NCBI GenBank assembly: GCA_016720935.1
Contig: JADKJP010000005.1
Location: forward strand, 248,001 to 312,000
Origin: Bacteroidota bacterium
Lineage (GTDB): Bacteria; Bacteroidota; Bacteroidia; AKYH767-A; 2013-40CM-41-45
Direction of reading: 5' to 3'
DNA: 64,000 nucleotides
Both the position numbers and the translations under genes were made by a program. Under the pieces are notes generated by a model. The model had not been told where the DNA came from and searched no databases. It was given only the letters and a program-made list of their open reading frames with translations. Shown here in pieces: positions 7,069 through 16,442 of the stretch. The first letter of the stretch is position 1. Every line of letters starts with the position of its first letter.

Positions 7069-8220
7069 ATGGAAAACCAAAACGCATTCGGTACCCGTGC
7101 AATTCATGCCGGGCAGGAACCTGATCCTTCAACGGGGGCTATCATGACTCCTATTTATCAGACTTCGACATATGTACAGGAGAGACCCGGAAAACACAAA
7201 GGATATGCATATGCACGTGGGAAAAACCCAACACGTGTAGCTCTTGAAAAATGTATTGCGTCTCTTGAAAATGCCAAACACGGATTGTGTTTTTCCAGCG
7301 GTCAGGGAGCCGAAGACGCGATTATAAAATTGTGTCGCCCCGGAGATGAAGTGATTGCTACGGATGATTTATATGGCGGATCCTACCGGATGTTCACAAA
7401 GATTTTTGAGCATTTTGGAATTGTGTTTCATTTTGTGAACATGCACGATGCCGCTGAAATCAAAAAGCACATCAATGCAAAAACGAAAATGATATGGGTG
7501 GAAACGCCGACGAATCCGCTCATGAAAATCATTGATATCCGGGCTTGTGCTCAGATTGCCAATGAACACAAATTGATTCTTGTTGTCGACAATACCTTTG
7601 CATCTCCGTACCTTCAGAATCCACTGGATATGGGAGCAAGCATTGTTGTTCACTCCGCGACAAAATACCTGGGCGGACATAGTGATGTGGTGATGGGCGC
7701 ATTGTGTACCAACGATGATAAATTACATGAAGAACTTGCTTTCATTGCCAACTCCTGTGGGGCGACACCCGGACCGATGGATAGTTTTCTTGTTCTTCGT
7801 GGTTTAAAAACATTGCATGTGCGGATGGATCGACACTGCAGCAACGGAAAAGCCATTGCTCTTTTTCTGAAAGGTCATCCCAAAGTAGATAAGATCCACT
7901 GGCCCGGTTTCCCCGATCATCCCAATCACGAAATCGCGAAAAAGCAAATGCGTGATTTCGGGGGTATGATCTCTTTTACGCTAAAAGGCAATTCAATGGA
8001 AGAAGCCTTTGACATGGCTTCCCGTACAAAAGTCTTTTCACTGGCTGAATCTCTTGGTGGGGTTGAATCCCTGATCGGACATCCTGCTTCCATGACCCAT
8101 GCATCAATTCCTAAGGAAATCAGAGAGAAATCCGGGGTATTGGACTCACTTCTCCGCTTAAGCGTCGGAATTGAAGATATCAATGACCTTATTGAAGATC
8201 TGCGTCAGGCTATCGGTTGA
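7069..8220 (+). CDS. Cystathionine gamma-synthase/gamma-lyase family PLP enzyme
   Basis: This 383-residue protein belongs to the Cys/Met-metabolism fold-I PLP enzymes. It has the N-terminal FGTRAIHAGQEPDPSTGAIM segment, SSGQGAEDAI around the phosphate-binding region, DNTFASPYLQNPLDMGA with the pyridine-binding Asp, and the PLP lysine K199 in HSATKYLGGHSD. The C-terminal FSLAESLGGVESLIGHPASM and LLRLSVGIED are typical of MetB/CGL proteins. Whether it makes cystathionine from acylated homoserine or cleaves it cannot be settled from the motifs, so no gene symbol is given. It stands alone behind its own strong promoter with almost no 5' leader. Confidence 0.88.
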   Translation: MENQNAFGTRAIHAGQEPDPSTGAIMTPIYQTSTYVQERPGKHKGYAYARGKNPTRVALEKCIASLENAKHGLCFSSGQGAEDAIIKLCRPGDEVIATDDLYGGSYRMFTKIFEHFGIVFHFVNMHDAAEIKKHINAKTKMIWVETPTNPLMKIIDIRACAQIANEHKLILVVDNTFASPYLQNPLDMGASIVVHSATKYLGGHSDVVMGALCTNDDKLHEELAFIANSCGATPGPMDSFLVLRGLKTLHVRMDRHCSNGKAIALFLKGHPKVDKIHWPGFPDHPNHEIAKKQMRDFGGMISFTLKGNSMEEAFDMASRTKVFSLAESLGGVESLIGHPASMTHASIPKEIREKSGVLDSLLRLSVGIEDINDLIEDLRQAIG

Positions 8221-8335
8221 TCCATTTAGGTGAATTCCGATGAATTTTTATTCAGGAGTTTGTTAAATACCCTTAAAATGGGTCAGGGAAGTGTCAAATG
8301 CTCATCCTGACAGAGGGGAAAATTTAAATATTTTT

Positions 8336-8343
8336 TACCTTTG
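8336..8343 (+). promoter_or_regulatory. -7 box of metalloprotease gene 1
   Basis: TACCTTTG matches TAnnTTTG and lies 60 nt before the ATG. The two paralogues downstream have such a box at the same distance (59 nt). No -33 box at 19-bp spacing is evident. Confidence 0.55.
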
Positions 8344-8403
8344 GTATCCTGCTTTAAAAGCGGGCAAGGAGATTCATATAGTTAATCAAATACATTCCCT
8401 ACA

Positions 8404-10470
8404 ATGAAAAAATTATTACTTGCTTTTGTCATATCAGCCAGCATCGTCTGGAGTGTAAACGGACAAGAAAGAAAAACCTGCGCGACCAATGAAGTTTACC
8501 AGGAAGCAATTCAAAAGCATCCTGAAATATTATTACAGCAGCAGGAACTCGAACAATTTACCGCACGTTATGCTCAGGAGCACTCGGCTCAACGCAACTC
8601 CGCGGGTGGAACACTTTTCATCATTCCGGTTGTATTTCACATCATTCATAATTATGGTCCGGAAAATATTTCCGATGCACAGGTGTATGATGCCGTTCGC
8701 ATCATGAATACGGATTATAGCAAACAGAATGCGGATACAGCGAGTGTTGTACCTGCTTTTGCAAATAATATCGCCAATTGCCAGATCGAATTTCGTCTTG
8801 CAAATATTGACCCGCAGGGAAATTGCACAAATGGAATCGACCGTGTAGTATCTAATCTCACAATGAATGCGGATGACAATGCTAAATTGAATCCATGGCC
8901 TCATCAAAATTATCTCAATATCTGGGTGATTAATACCTTTTCCTCCGCGCATGCCAATGCGGCAGCTTACGCATACTATCCCGGTGCTGCAAATCCTATA
9001 AGCAAGGACGGAATCATTGCACGCTATGATTATGTTGGAAGCATTGGAGCAAGCAGTCAGACAAATTCAAGAACACTCACACATGAATCAGGACATTGCC
9101 TCAACCTCGCCCACCCATGGGGAAGTACAAATCAGCCGGGTGTTGCATGTGGTGATGATAATGTTTCTGACACTCCTGAAACACAGGGTTGGACATCTTG
9201 TAATCTGACCGGTTCAATCTGCAATCCTCCGATTATTGAAAACGTTCAGAATTACATGGAATATTCTTACTGCGATGTAATGTTTACTGAAGGACAGAAA
9301 ACGCGAATGCATGCAGCCCTGAATTCTTCCGTTGGTTCCCGTTCCAACCTTTGGACACCAGCAAATCTTGCAGCGACCGGAACAGATGGTTCACCAATAC
9401 AAGTATGTGTGCCAATTACAGATTTTGAAGCCGACAACATTACTGTCTGCGCCGGAGGTACTGTAAATTTCCACGATCTCTGCTGGAACGGTGATCCTAC
9501 ATCCTGGTCATGGGACTTCCCTGGTGGAACACCTTCGACTTCTACTGATTCTTTTCCTGCTGTAGTTTATGCCACTGCAGGAACTTACGATGTTACTCTT
9601 ACTTCATCCAATTCCGCCGGTACAAGTTCATACACACGTACTGCATATATCCGTGTCTCCGGAGCACCGTCTTTGAATATTCCGTATTCGGATGGTTTTG
9701 AAGTAGCGACTACTTTCCCGGGAACTGATGGTTATCTGTACAATCCGGATAATGCGACTACATGGACCCGTGTAACTACCGCTGCAAGTGCAGGAACCGC
9801 TTCCATTCGTATCAATAATTACACAAATACCAGCGGAGCCACTGATCAGTGGGTGATGCCGGCTTTCGATTTCTCGAACGTAACATTACCGAGCATGACA
9901 TTCAAAGTTGCAAATGCCCAACGAAACAGTTCTTCAACGGATGAATTGCGTGTGGCCGGATCGAACAACTGTGGACGAACATGGAATTATCGTTACACAA
10001 AATCCGGAACAAGTTTGTCGACTGCAGGGATTGTGAGTACTTCTTTCACACCAAATGCAAATCAGTGGAGACAGGAATCCGTCAATCTGAATCCTTTCGC
10101 TTTAAAACCAAACGTGCGTATCATGTTTGAAAATAACAGCGATCGAGGCAACAACACTTATATCGATGAAATAAATATCATAGGCACATTGGTCGGAGTT
10201 GATGAAGTGGAAGAAATTGAATTGGGATTCGCCTTGTATCCGAACCCAAGTGCGGGCAATACAACTGTTCAGTTTTTACTTAACCGGGGCCAGGATGTTC
10301 AACTCAATGTTTTGGATGTGACCGGACGATTGGTTACCAATATCCTGAATGAAAACCTGAATGCCGGTTTACATGAATTCAAGATTCCGGAGCAGCCGGC
10401 AGGTATATACTTTGTTGACCTGGTTGCAGGGGGAAAACGACATGTTCGTAAGCTGGTTATCTCGGAATAA
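8404..10470 (+). CDS. Secreted M43-type metalloprotease with T9SS tail, copy 1
   Basis: The 688-residue protein has a signal peptide (1-21, cleavage after VNG-Q), a conserved pro-region (22-75), a pappalysin/cytophagalysin-type (M43) catalytic domain, a PKD domain (~343-425, SWSWDFPGGTPSTS), a jelly-roll anchor-J-like domain (~427-600) and a T9SS type A sorting domain (~608-688, FALYPNPSAGNTTVQF to GKRHVRKLVISE). The zinc site is complete: H227-E228-x2-H231-x5-H237 in LTHESGHCLNLAHPWG, with a Met-turn NYMEYS at 283-288. It should be exported to the cell surface or medium and degrade protein. It is the first of three tandem paralogues of identical length; each has its own promoter. Confidence 0.92.
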   Translation: MKKLLLAFVISASIVWSVNGQERKTCATNEVYQEAIQKHPEILLQQQELEQFTARYAQEHSAQRNSAGGTLFIIPVVFHIIHNYGPENISDAQVYDAVRIMNTDYSKQNADTASVVPAFANNIANCQIEFRLANIDPQGNCTNGIDRVVSNLTMNADDNAKLNPWPHQNYLNIWVINTFSSAHANAAAYAYYPGAANPISKDGIIARYDYVGSIGASSQTNSRTLTHESGHCLNLAHPWGSTNQPGVACGDDNVSDTPETQGWTSCNLTGSICNPPIIENVQNYMEYSYCDVMFTEGQKTRMHAALNSSVGSRSNLWTPANLAATGTDGSPIQVCVPITDFEADNITVCAGGTVNFHDLCWNGDPTSWSWDFPGGTPSTSTDSFPAVVYATAGTYDVTLTSSNSAGTSSYTRTAYIRVSGAPSLNIPYSDGFEVATTFPGTDGYLYNPDNATTWTRVTTAASAGTASIRINNYTNTSGATDQWVMPAFDFSNVTLPSMTFKVANAQRNSSSTDELRVAGSNNCGRTWNYRYTKSGTSLSTAGIVSTSFTPNANQWRQESVNLNPFALKPNVRIMFENNSDRGNNTYIDEINIIGTLVGVDEVEEIELGFALYPNPSAGNTTVQFLLNRGQDVQLNVLDVTGRLVTNILNENLNAGLHEFKIPEQPAGIYFVDLVAGGKRHVRKLVISE

Positions 10471-10493
10471 ACCAGATTTCAAACTATTTTAAA

Positions 10494-10524
10494 AAAGCCT
10501 CCTCTAATCAGGAGGCTTTTTTTT
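10494..10524 (+). terminator. Rho-independent terminator after metalloprotease 1
   Basis: A 10-bp stem (AAAGCCTCCT / AGGAGGCTTT) with loop CTAATC is followed by a run of T to 10524. It starts 24 bp after the stop codon. Confidence 0.9.
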
Positions 10525-10612
10525 GATAGAAATCAGGATATTCGGGTTCAATAACCCACGAAAAAACAAGAAAACACAAGCTTTTCCACCCAACGGAAAT
10601 TGAAAATATCAC

Positions 10613-10620
10613 TATATTTG
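10613..10620 (+). promoter_or_regulatory. -7 box of metalloprotease gene 2
   Basis: TATATTTG matches TAnnTTTG and lies 59 nt before the ATG at 10680, the same spacing as in the two sister genes. Confidence 0.55.
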
Positions 10621-10679
10621 AAATCTCCGGTTTCCATCTGAAACCGCCGTAACTAATCACCCAAAATTTATCATCAATC

Positions 10680-12746
10680 ATGAAAAAATCACTCCTTGCA
10701 TTTGTATTGTCCATAACGATCGGTTGGGCTGCAAACGGGCAAGAACGAAAAACCTGCGCGACGAACGAGGTTTACCAGGAAGCTATTCGCAACCATCCTG
10801 AAATTCTGTTACAGCAGCAGGAATTAGAACAATTTACAGCTCGCTACACACAAGCCCACCAACATGAGCGTAATGCCGGCGGGCCAATTGCATATGTAAT
10901 CCCTGTTGTTTTTCATATAGTTCACAATTATGGTCCGGAGAATATCTCTGATGCACAAGTGTATGATGCAATTCGTGTGATGAATGAAGATTACAGCAAA
11001 CGAAATGCGGACACTGCTGCTATTGTTCCTTCCTTCGTTGGTATCGCTGCAAATTGCCAGATTGAATTCCGACTCGCGAATATTGACCCACAGGGAAATT
11101 GCACCAATGGTATTGACAGAGTTGTTTCCGCGTTGACAAATAACGCCGACGATAATGCTAAATTAAATCCATGGCCCTACCAGAATTATCTGAACATTTG
11201 GGTCATCAACACCTTCTCTTCAGCGCATGCTGGAGCCGCGGCTTATGCTTACTACCCCGGTGCTGCTTTTCCTGCCAACAAAGACGGGATCATTTCCCTT
11301 TACTCCTATGTAGGTAGTATTGGAGCCAGTAACCAGTTCAATGCTCGAACGCTCACACATGAAGCAGGACACTGTCTGAATCTTGCGCACGTTTGGGGAA
11401 GTACCAACCAACCGGGAGTTGCATGTGGTGATGATGGCGTGACCGACACTCCGGAGACGATGGGTTGGACATCTTGTAACCTCACCGGTTCCATCTGCAA
11501 TCCTCCGATTATCGAAAACGTTCAGAATTACATGGAATATTCTTTCTGCGAAAACATGTTTACTGAAGGTCAGAAAACCCGCATGCATGCTGCTCTGAAC
11601 TCTTCTGTTGGATCGAGAAGTAATTTGTGGTCATTAACCAACCTGAATGCCACCGGTACAGATGGCTCACCTTTGCAGACATGCATTCCTATTACTGATT
11701 TTGAAGCGGACAATTTGACTGTTTGTGCCGGAGCAACTGTTAACTTCCATGATTTGTGCTGGAATGGTGACCCCACTTCCTGGTCATGGGATTTTCCGGG
11801 AGGAACACCTTCTACTTCTACTGATTCATTCCCTGCTGTAGTTTATAATGCTGCCGGAACTTACGATGTAACGCTTACTGTTTCTAATTCCGCGGGTACA
11901 AGTTCTTACACGCGCAGCGCATACGTCCGCGTATCCGGAGCTCCGACGGATACAATTCCATACACTGAAAGTTTTGAAACAACAACGGTTTTCCCGGGAA
12001 CAGACGGATATGTCTACAATCCTGATAATGGTACTACCTGGACTCGTATAACGACCGCGGCAAGTGCCGGTTCAGCTTCCATTCGTATTAATAATTACAC
12101 CAATACAAGTGGAGCAGTCGATCAGTGGGTTATGCCAGCCATTGATTTCTCAAATGTTACTTTGCCGAGCATGACTTTTAAAGTCGCGAATGCTCAGCGA
12201 ACCAGTGGTTCGACTGACGAATTGCGTGTAGCAGGCTCTAACAATTGTGGAAGAACATGGAACTATCGTTATACCAAATCAGGAGCCAGCCTTTCAACAG
12301 CAGGTGTTGTGAGCACCTCCTTCACTCCGAACAGCACTCAATGGAGATTGGAAACCATCAATCTCAATCCATTTGCCTTGAAGCCAAATGTGCGTTTGAT
12401 GTTTGAAAATACAAGCGCTCGCGGAAACAATACCTATGTCGATGAAATCAACATCACCGGAACACTGGTAGGTGTTGATGAGGTCGAAGAAATTGAATTG
12501 GGTTTTGCTCTGTATCCTAATCCAAGTGCAGGAAATACGACAGTACAATTCCTGTTAAACAAAGGACAAGAGGTTCAACTGAATGTACTGGATGTTACCG
12601 GTCGATTGCTTACATCCATGATTAATGAAGAACTGAACTCAGGTCTTCACGAATATCAAATTCCTGTGCACACTCCGGGAATTTATTTTGTCGATCTTGT
12701 TGCCGGAGGAAAACGTCACGTTCGCAAACTGGTCATCTCTGAATAA
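10680..12746 (+). CDS. Secreted M43-type metalloprotease with T9SS tail, copy 2
   Basis: This copy has 688 residues and aligns with copy 1 without visible gaps. The zinc motif is LTHEAGHCLNLAHVWG (H227, H231, H237) and the Met-turn NYMEYS is kept. Signal peptide ends ...AANG-Q. PKD, anchor-J-like and sorting domains follow in the same order; the last 40 residues differ slightly (ELNSGLHEYQIPVHTPG). Substitutions are scattered and mostly conservative, and copies 1 and 2 are closer to each other than to copy 3. All catalytic residues are kept, so it should be active. It is bounded by terminators on both sides, so it is transcribed on its own. Confidence 0.92.
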   Translation: MKKSLLAFVLSITIGWAANGQERKTCATNEVYQEAIRNHPEILLQQQELEQFTARYTQAHQHERNAGGPIAYVIPVVFHIVHNYGPENISDAQVYDAIRVMNEDYSKRNADTAAIVPSFVGIAANCQIEFRLANIDPQGNCTNGIDRVVSALTNNADDNAKLNPWPYQNYLNIWVINTFSSAHAGAAAYAYYPGAAFPANKDGIISLYSYVGSIGASNQFNARTLTHEAGHCLNLAHVWGSTNQPGVACGDDGVTDTPETMGWTSCNLTGSICNPPIIENVQNYMEYSFCENMFTEGQKTRMHAALNSSVGSRSNLWSLTNLNATGTDGSPLQTCIPITDFEADNLTVCAGATVNFHDLCWNGDPTSWSWDFPGGTPSTSTDSFPAVVYNAAGTYDVTLTVSNSAGTSSYTRSAYVRVSGAPTDTIPYTESFETTTVFPGTDGYVYNPDNGTTWTRITTAASAGSASIRINNYTNTSGAVDQWVMPAIDFSNVTLPSMTFKVANAQRTSGSTDELRVAGSNNCGRTWNYRYTKSGASLSTAGVVSTSFTPNSTQWRLETINLNPFALKPNVRLMFENTSARGNNTYVDEINITGTLVGVDEVEEIELGFALYPNPSAGNTTVQFLLNKGQEVQLNVLDVTGRLLTSMINEELNSGLHEYQIPVHTPGIYFVDLVAGGKRHVRKLVISE

Positions 12747-12768
12747 ATAAACAAACAAGCCTTACAAC

Positions 12769-12798
12769 AAAGCCTCCCAAAATTGGGGGGCTTTTTTT
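12769..12798 (+). terminator. Rho-independent terminator after metalloprotease 2
   Basis: GCCTCCC pairs with GGGGGGC (one G-U pair) around AAAATT, extended by A-T pairs and followed by seven T. It starts 22 bp after the stop. Confidence 0.88.
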
Positions 12799-12884
12799 GT
12801 ATGAAAATGCTGCTTTCTTTGATGAACATTGTCTTTCCAATGGCTAAATCACTCTGTTTTCAGGAGCTAAACTGAAATTATTTT

Positions 12885-12892
12885 TATCTTTG
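12885..12892 (+). promoter_or_regulatory. -7 box of metalloprotease gene 3
   Basis: TATCTTTG matches TAnnTTTG, 59 nt before the ATG at 12952. The leader between box and start resembles that of gene 2 (both contain TTTCCGGTT-like and AAAATTTAT-like words). Confidence 0.55.
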
Positions 12893-12951
12893 AGTTTCCG
12901 GTTTCTGACTTTCCATCTTCGGAAATCATCACCAAAAATTTATACTCTACC

Positions 12952-15018
12952 ATGAATAAATCTCTGCTCGCTCTATTCTTGTCTCTGGCTTTGAGCTGGG
13001 CAACAAAAGGGCAAGAATTGAAGTTGTGTGCAACAACAGAAATATATAATGAAACGGTACGTAAACATCCGGAAGTGTTATTACAACAACAGCAATTGGA
13101 CCGGTTTACAGCAAACTATGAAGCGGAACATCAACACGAGCGAAGCGCGAATGGCGGAATAGTGTATATTATTCCTGTTGTATTTCACATTGTACACAAT
13201 TATGGACAGGAAAATATTTCCGATGCACAGGTCCATGATGCGATCCGTGTGATGAATGAAGATTACAGTAAATTGAATGCAGATACAACAGTAATCGCTC
13301 CGTCTTTTCAGAGTATCGCGGCGAATTCTCAAATAGAATTCCGCCTTGCAACAAAAGACCCTCAGGGAAATTGCACGAACGGAATCGATCGTGTTGTTTC
13401 ACCACTCACGATGAGCGCGGATGATGATGCAAAACTAAACCCCTGGCCTTATCAGAATTATCTGAACATCTGGGTCATCAATTCTTTTGCAGGACCAATG
13501 TCAGGAGCCGCGGCTTATGCCTATTATCCCGGCACAGCTTTTCCAACAAATGTGGATGGGATTATATCCTTGTACAGTTATGTCGGAAGTATTGGTGCCA
13601 GTACCGTTTTCAAATCAAGAGTGCTCAGTCATGAAGTTGGACACTACCTGAACCTTGCACACGTTTGGGGAAGCACCAATTCTCCGGGTGTAGCATGTGG
13701 CGATGATGGAGTTTCCGATACACCTGAAACAAAAGGATGGACCAGTTGCAATCCAAATGGATCCATCTGCAATCCTCCCATCATTGAGAATGTGCAAAAC
13801 TACATGGAGTATTCCTATTGTGGTTGCATGTTCACACTCGGACAGAAAACTCGCATGCATGCCGCTTTGAATTCATCCGTTGGTATGCGTTCCAACTTAT
13901 GGACGTCCACTAATCTTATTGCGACAGGTACGGATGGATCTGCAACCCAGGTATGTGTTCCAACCGCTGATTTCGGTGCTGATAATCTCAGTGTGTGCAC
14001 AGGAACTACAGTGAACTTTCATGATCTGAGTTGGAATGGTACTCCAACATCCTGGTCATGGAATTTTCCCGGCGGTACACCATCTACATCTACCGATTCC
14101 TTTCCTGCTGTTGTTTACAATTCTCCCGGTGTCTATGATGTAACCCTTACCGCATCGAATTCGGCAGGATCAAGCTCGTTCACACGTACAGGATATATTC
14201 GTGTAACCGGCACTCCGGCTATGAGTCCCCCTTACATGGAAAGTTTTGAATTTGCCAATACATTCCCCGGTACAGATGGTTATGTTACAAATCCGGATAA
14301 TGGAATTACATGGACAAGATTTACAAATGTTGCAAGCGCGGGAAGCGCCAGTATTGGCATTAACAATTATATCAACACAAGCGGGCAAGTAGACAAATGG
14401 TTTATGCCTTCTATAGATTTTTCAAATGTTTCTTCGCCCTACATGGAAATCAAGGTCGCAAATGCTCAGCGTTTCAGTTCGTCGAATGATGAATTGCGCA
14501 TTGCAGGTTCTGTAAATTGCGGGCGCACCTGGAACTACCGTTACACAAGATCAGGCACCAGTTTGTCTACAGCGGGAATTGTGAGCAATTCATTCACGCC
14601 TAATTCAACTCAATGGAGAACGGATTTGATCAACTTACAACCCTTTGGACTCAAGCCGAATGTTCGGTTGATGTTTGAGAATATCAGTAATGGTGGAAAT
14701 AACACTTATATTGATGAGATCAATATCTCCGGTACAATGGTTGGAGTTGATGAAATTGAAGAAATTGAAATGGGATTTGCCCTGTATCCGAACCCGGGTG
14801 CCGGAAAAACTACCGTTCAGTTTCTGTTGAAGGATGGACAAGGTGTAGAGCTTAATTTGAGAGATGTTACAGGTCGATTGGTCAGCTCTATAATCAACCA
14901 GGAATTACACAGCGGTTCGCACGAATACCAAATCCCGGTTCAAACACCTGGTATATACTTCGTTGATCTGATCGCCGGGGGCAAACGTCATGTTCGAAAA
15001 CTGGTTATCTCTGAATAA
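12952..15018 (+). CDS. Secreted M43-type metalloprotease with T9SS tail, copy 3
   Basis: The third 688-residue paralogue is the most diverged. The zinc site is LSHEVGHYLNLAHVWG (H227, H231, H237); the Cys after the second His in copies 1-2 is Tyr here, and the conserved Cys of the LCWNGD segment in the PKD domain is Ser (LSWNGT). Cysteine loss at two places suggests a changed disulfide pattern. Signal peptide ends ...ATKG-Q and the sorting domain ends GKRHVRKLVISE as in the others. The catalytic set is complete. No clear terminator follows the gene; the 188 bp to the next gene are otherwise unremarkable. Confidence 0.92.
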   Translation: MNKSLLALFLSLALSWATKGQELKLCATTEIYNETVRKHPEVLLQQQQLDRFTANYEAEHQHERSANGGIVYIIPVVFHIVHNYGQENISDAQVHDAIRVMNEDYSKLNADTTVIAPSFQSIAANSQIEFRLATKDPQGNCTNGIDRVVSPLTMSADDDAKLNPWPYQNYLNIWVINSFAGPMSGAAAYAYYPGTAFPTNVDGIISLYSYVGSIGASTVFKSRVLSHEVGHYLNLAHVWGSTNSPGVACGDDGVSDTPETKGWTSCNPNGSICNPPIIENVQNYMEYSYCGCMFTLGQKTRMHAALNSSVGMRSNLWTSTNLIATGTDGSATQVCVPTADFGADNLSVCTGTTVNFHDLSWNGTPTSWSWNFPGGTPSTSTDSFPAVVYNSPGVYDVTLTASNSAGSSSFTRTGYIRVTGTPAMSPPYMESFEFANTFPGTDGYVTNPDNGITWTRFTNVASAGSASIGINNYINTSGQVDKWFMPSIDFSNVSSPYMEIKVANAQRFSSSNDELRIAGSVNCGRTWNYRYTRSGTSLSTAGIVSNSFTPNSTQWRTDLINLQPFGLKPNVRLMFENISNGGNNTYIDEINISGTMVGVDEIEEIEMGFALYPNPGAGKTTVQFLLKDGQGVELNLRDVTGRLVSSIINQELHSGSHEYQIPVQTPGIYFVDLIAGGKRHVRKLVISE

Positions 15019-15206
15019 ATAGTACGCTAATCATTCCTGGAGGGCGCTCTTCTGAAAAACGAGAATTCATCAAGTGGATGCTAATATATCCTCCTGGGCT
15101 CTTTCAGGGGAAACTTTTAAAGAATCCGGTCGTATTTCACCAATAAAATTACTCTCAAAATTGGGCATCTCCTTTTTTTTTTGAAGATTTGCCCGTTCGT
15201 TTCAAT

Positions 15207-15887
15207 ATGTCTCTAATCCATCGGTTTTTTCTTCTTTCAGCCGCACTTTTGCTGGCCTCATTTTCGAGAGCCCAGGAAGTTCCGGTTTATAAGAAAAATG
15301 CACTGATTTTGGATCTGACCCAATACGGGACTAATGAGCTGAATCTGAACTATGAACACTTTTTCTCCGTCCGCAGAAGCCTGGAGTTAACGGCGGGATT
15401 GGTCTATGTAAACACTCCTTTGGCCGAGTTCGGAAAGAGTTGGACGAATTCACACTATTTCGAAGAACATGGCTTTACAGCACGTATCGCCTATAAATTG
15501 TACAAGCCACAGGTAGAGGATTCGAAATGGAGAGATTATATCGCTCCCGGACTGGTGTACAAATATCTTTATTACAACAACCAATGGTTCGAGAACGAAA
15601 CTTCAAATGCCAAAGGGGACAAATACACTGAAGCAATATACCAGCGCAGATTCCGGCATAAATTCGGTTTAGAATTTGTGTGGGGAAAAGTTTACGAAAT
15701 GAGTAAGTCTTTTGCTTTTGAGTTGTATTACGGAGTCGGCTTGCGTGGAACTCTTTCTTCCCGTACCGATATCCAGAAACAAGACACCGTAGGCGTTTCA
15801 AAAATCTATGATGTCAATTTTACCGATGAAAATTTTTATGTGCGACCCACACTTCGTGGTGGAGTAAAATTCCGTTTCTCCTTTTAA
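15207..15887 (+). CDS. Predicted small outer-membrane beta-barrel protein
   Basis: From ATG 15207 the protein has 226 residues with a clear signal peptide (MSLIHRFFLLSAALLLASFSRAQ, cleavage after the Ala of SRA-Q; an upstream TTG would add six residues and spoil it). The mature part alternates polar and hydrophobic residues in many short strands (SLELTAGLVYVN, FTARIAYKLYK, FAFELYYGVGLRG) and ends in GGVKFRFSF; a terminal Phe is the usual end of outer-membrane barrels. I do not recognise a named family. It lies between the protease cluster and the NTF2-like gene with no obvious operon partner. Confidence 0.7.
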   Translation: MSLIHRFFLLSAALLLASFSRAQEVPVYKKNALILDLTQYGTNELNLNYEHFFSVRRSLELTAGLVYVNTPLAEFGKSWTNSHYFEEHGFTARIAYKLYKPQVEDSKWRDYIAPGLVYKYLYYNNQWFENETSNAKGDKYTEAIYQRRFRHKFGLEFVWGKVYEMSKSFAFELYYGVGLRGTLSSRTDIQKQDTVGVSKIYDVNFTDENFYVRPTLRGGVKFRFSF

Positions 15888-15932
15888 TCCTGTACTTTTA
15901 TTTTGCTGCTGTGCGCGTTGCATGGCTTAATT

Positions 15933-15967
15933 CAACTCTTCTCACTTCACCATTCACTCTTTACTTT
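15933..15967. repeat. Heptamer array of 5 units upstream of the NTF2-like gene
   Basis: Units CAACTCT, TCTCACT, TCACCAT, TCACTCT, TTACTTT. Its reverse complement has the units AGAGTGA, ATGGTGA and AGAGTTG found directly downstream of the same gene at 16380-16414, making an inverted pair around it. Confidence 0.75.
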
Positions 15968-15974
15968 AAATTTG
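15967..15974 (+). promoter_or_regulatory. -7 box of the NTF2-like gene
   Basis: TAAATTTG matches TAnnTTTG and stands exactly 4 nt before the ATG at 15979, as for the genes at 7069, 40174 and 50439. No -33 box was found; that position is taken by the heptamer array. Confidence 0.55.
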
Positions 15975-15978
15975 TCTT

Positions 15979-16380
15979 ATGGACACTCCGGAAATTCTTC
16001 TTATTGCAAGAAAATTATTAGCGGATCTTGCCGCAGGTAAATCGGGATCTGAAATCGCAAACTATTTTAGTCCTGCTATCCGTCAGATTGAATATCCAAA
16101 CATGCTCAATGTTCATGGAGGAATTAGTGATATCAAAACCATCATCGACCGGGCCGATAAGGGAAAACAAATCGTCACCAGTCAGAGTTACGACATCCAG
16201 CGTGAATTCGTTTCCGGTAATACCGTCATCATAGAAGTTGTGTGGAGAGGTACATTTACTTTACCTATCGGAAAAACACCTCCGGGAGAAGAAATCAAAG
16301 CCTTCTTCGCATTGTTCATGGAATTCGAAAACGGAAAAATTGTCGTTCAACGAAACTACGATTGCTTCGCGGAATTTTGA
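15979..16380 (+). CDS. NTF2-like/SnoaL-like small protein
   Basis: The 133-residue soluble protein has the cone-shaped NTF2/SnoaL pattern: two N-terminal helices (EILLIARKLLADLAAGKSGSEIANYFS), then an NVHGG-type turn, and long antiparallel strands (GNTVIIEVVWRGTF, EIKAFFALFMEFENGKIVVQRNYDCF). The ending I-x-x-x-x-x-Y-D is common in polyketide-cyclase-like and ketosteroid-isomerase-like members. No catalytic residue set is clear, so enzyme versus binding role is open. It is flanked by inverted heptamer arrays on both sides and may have a leaderless mRNA. Confidence 0.78.
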   Translation: MDTPEILLIARKLLADLAAGKSGSEIANYFSPAIRQIEYPNMLNVHGGISDIKTIIDRADKGKQIVTSQSYDIQREFVSGNTVIIEVVWRGTFTLPIGKTPPGEEIKAFFALFMEFENGKIVVQRNYDCFAEF

Positions 16381-16414
16381 GAGTAAAGGGTGAAGAGTGA
16401 ATGGTGAAGAGTTG
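16380..16414. repeat. Heptamer array of 5 units downstream of the NTF2-like gene
   Basis: Units AGAGTAA, AGGGTGA, AGAGTGA, ATGGTGA, AGAGTTG, starting on the last base of the stop codon. It mirrors the array at 15933-15967. Confidence 0.75.
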
Positions 16415-16436
16415 ATAGCTACTATTTACTCTTCAC
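16404..16436. terminator. Hairpin between convergent NTF2-like gene and polA
   Basis: GTGAAGAGT (16404-16412) pairs perfectly with ACTCTTCAC (16428-16436), with a further ATA/TAT pair inside. It lies 24 bp after one stop and 7 bp before the other, so it may end transcripts from both sides. No long U-tract is present on either strand, which lowers confidence. Confidence 0.5.
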
Positions 16437-16442
16437 TATTCC

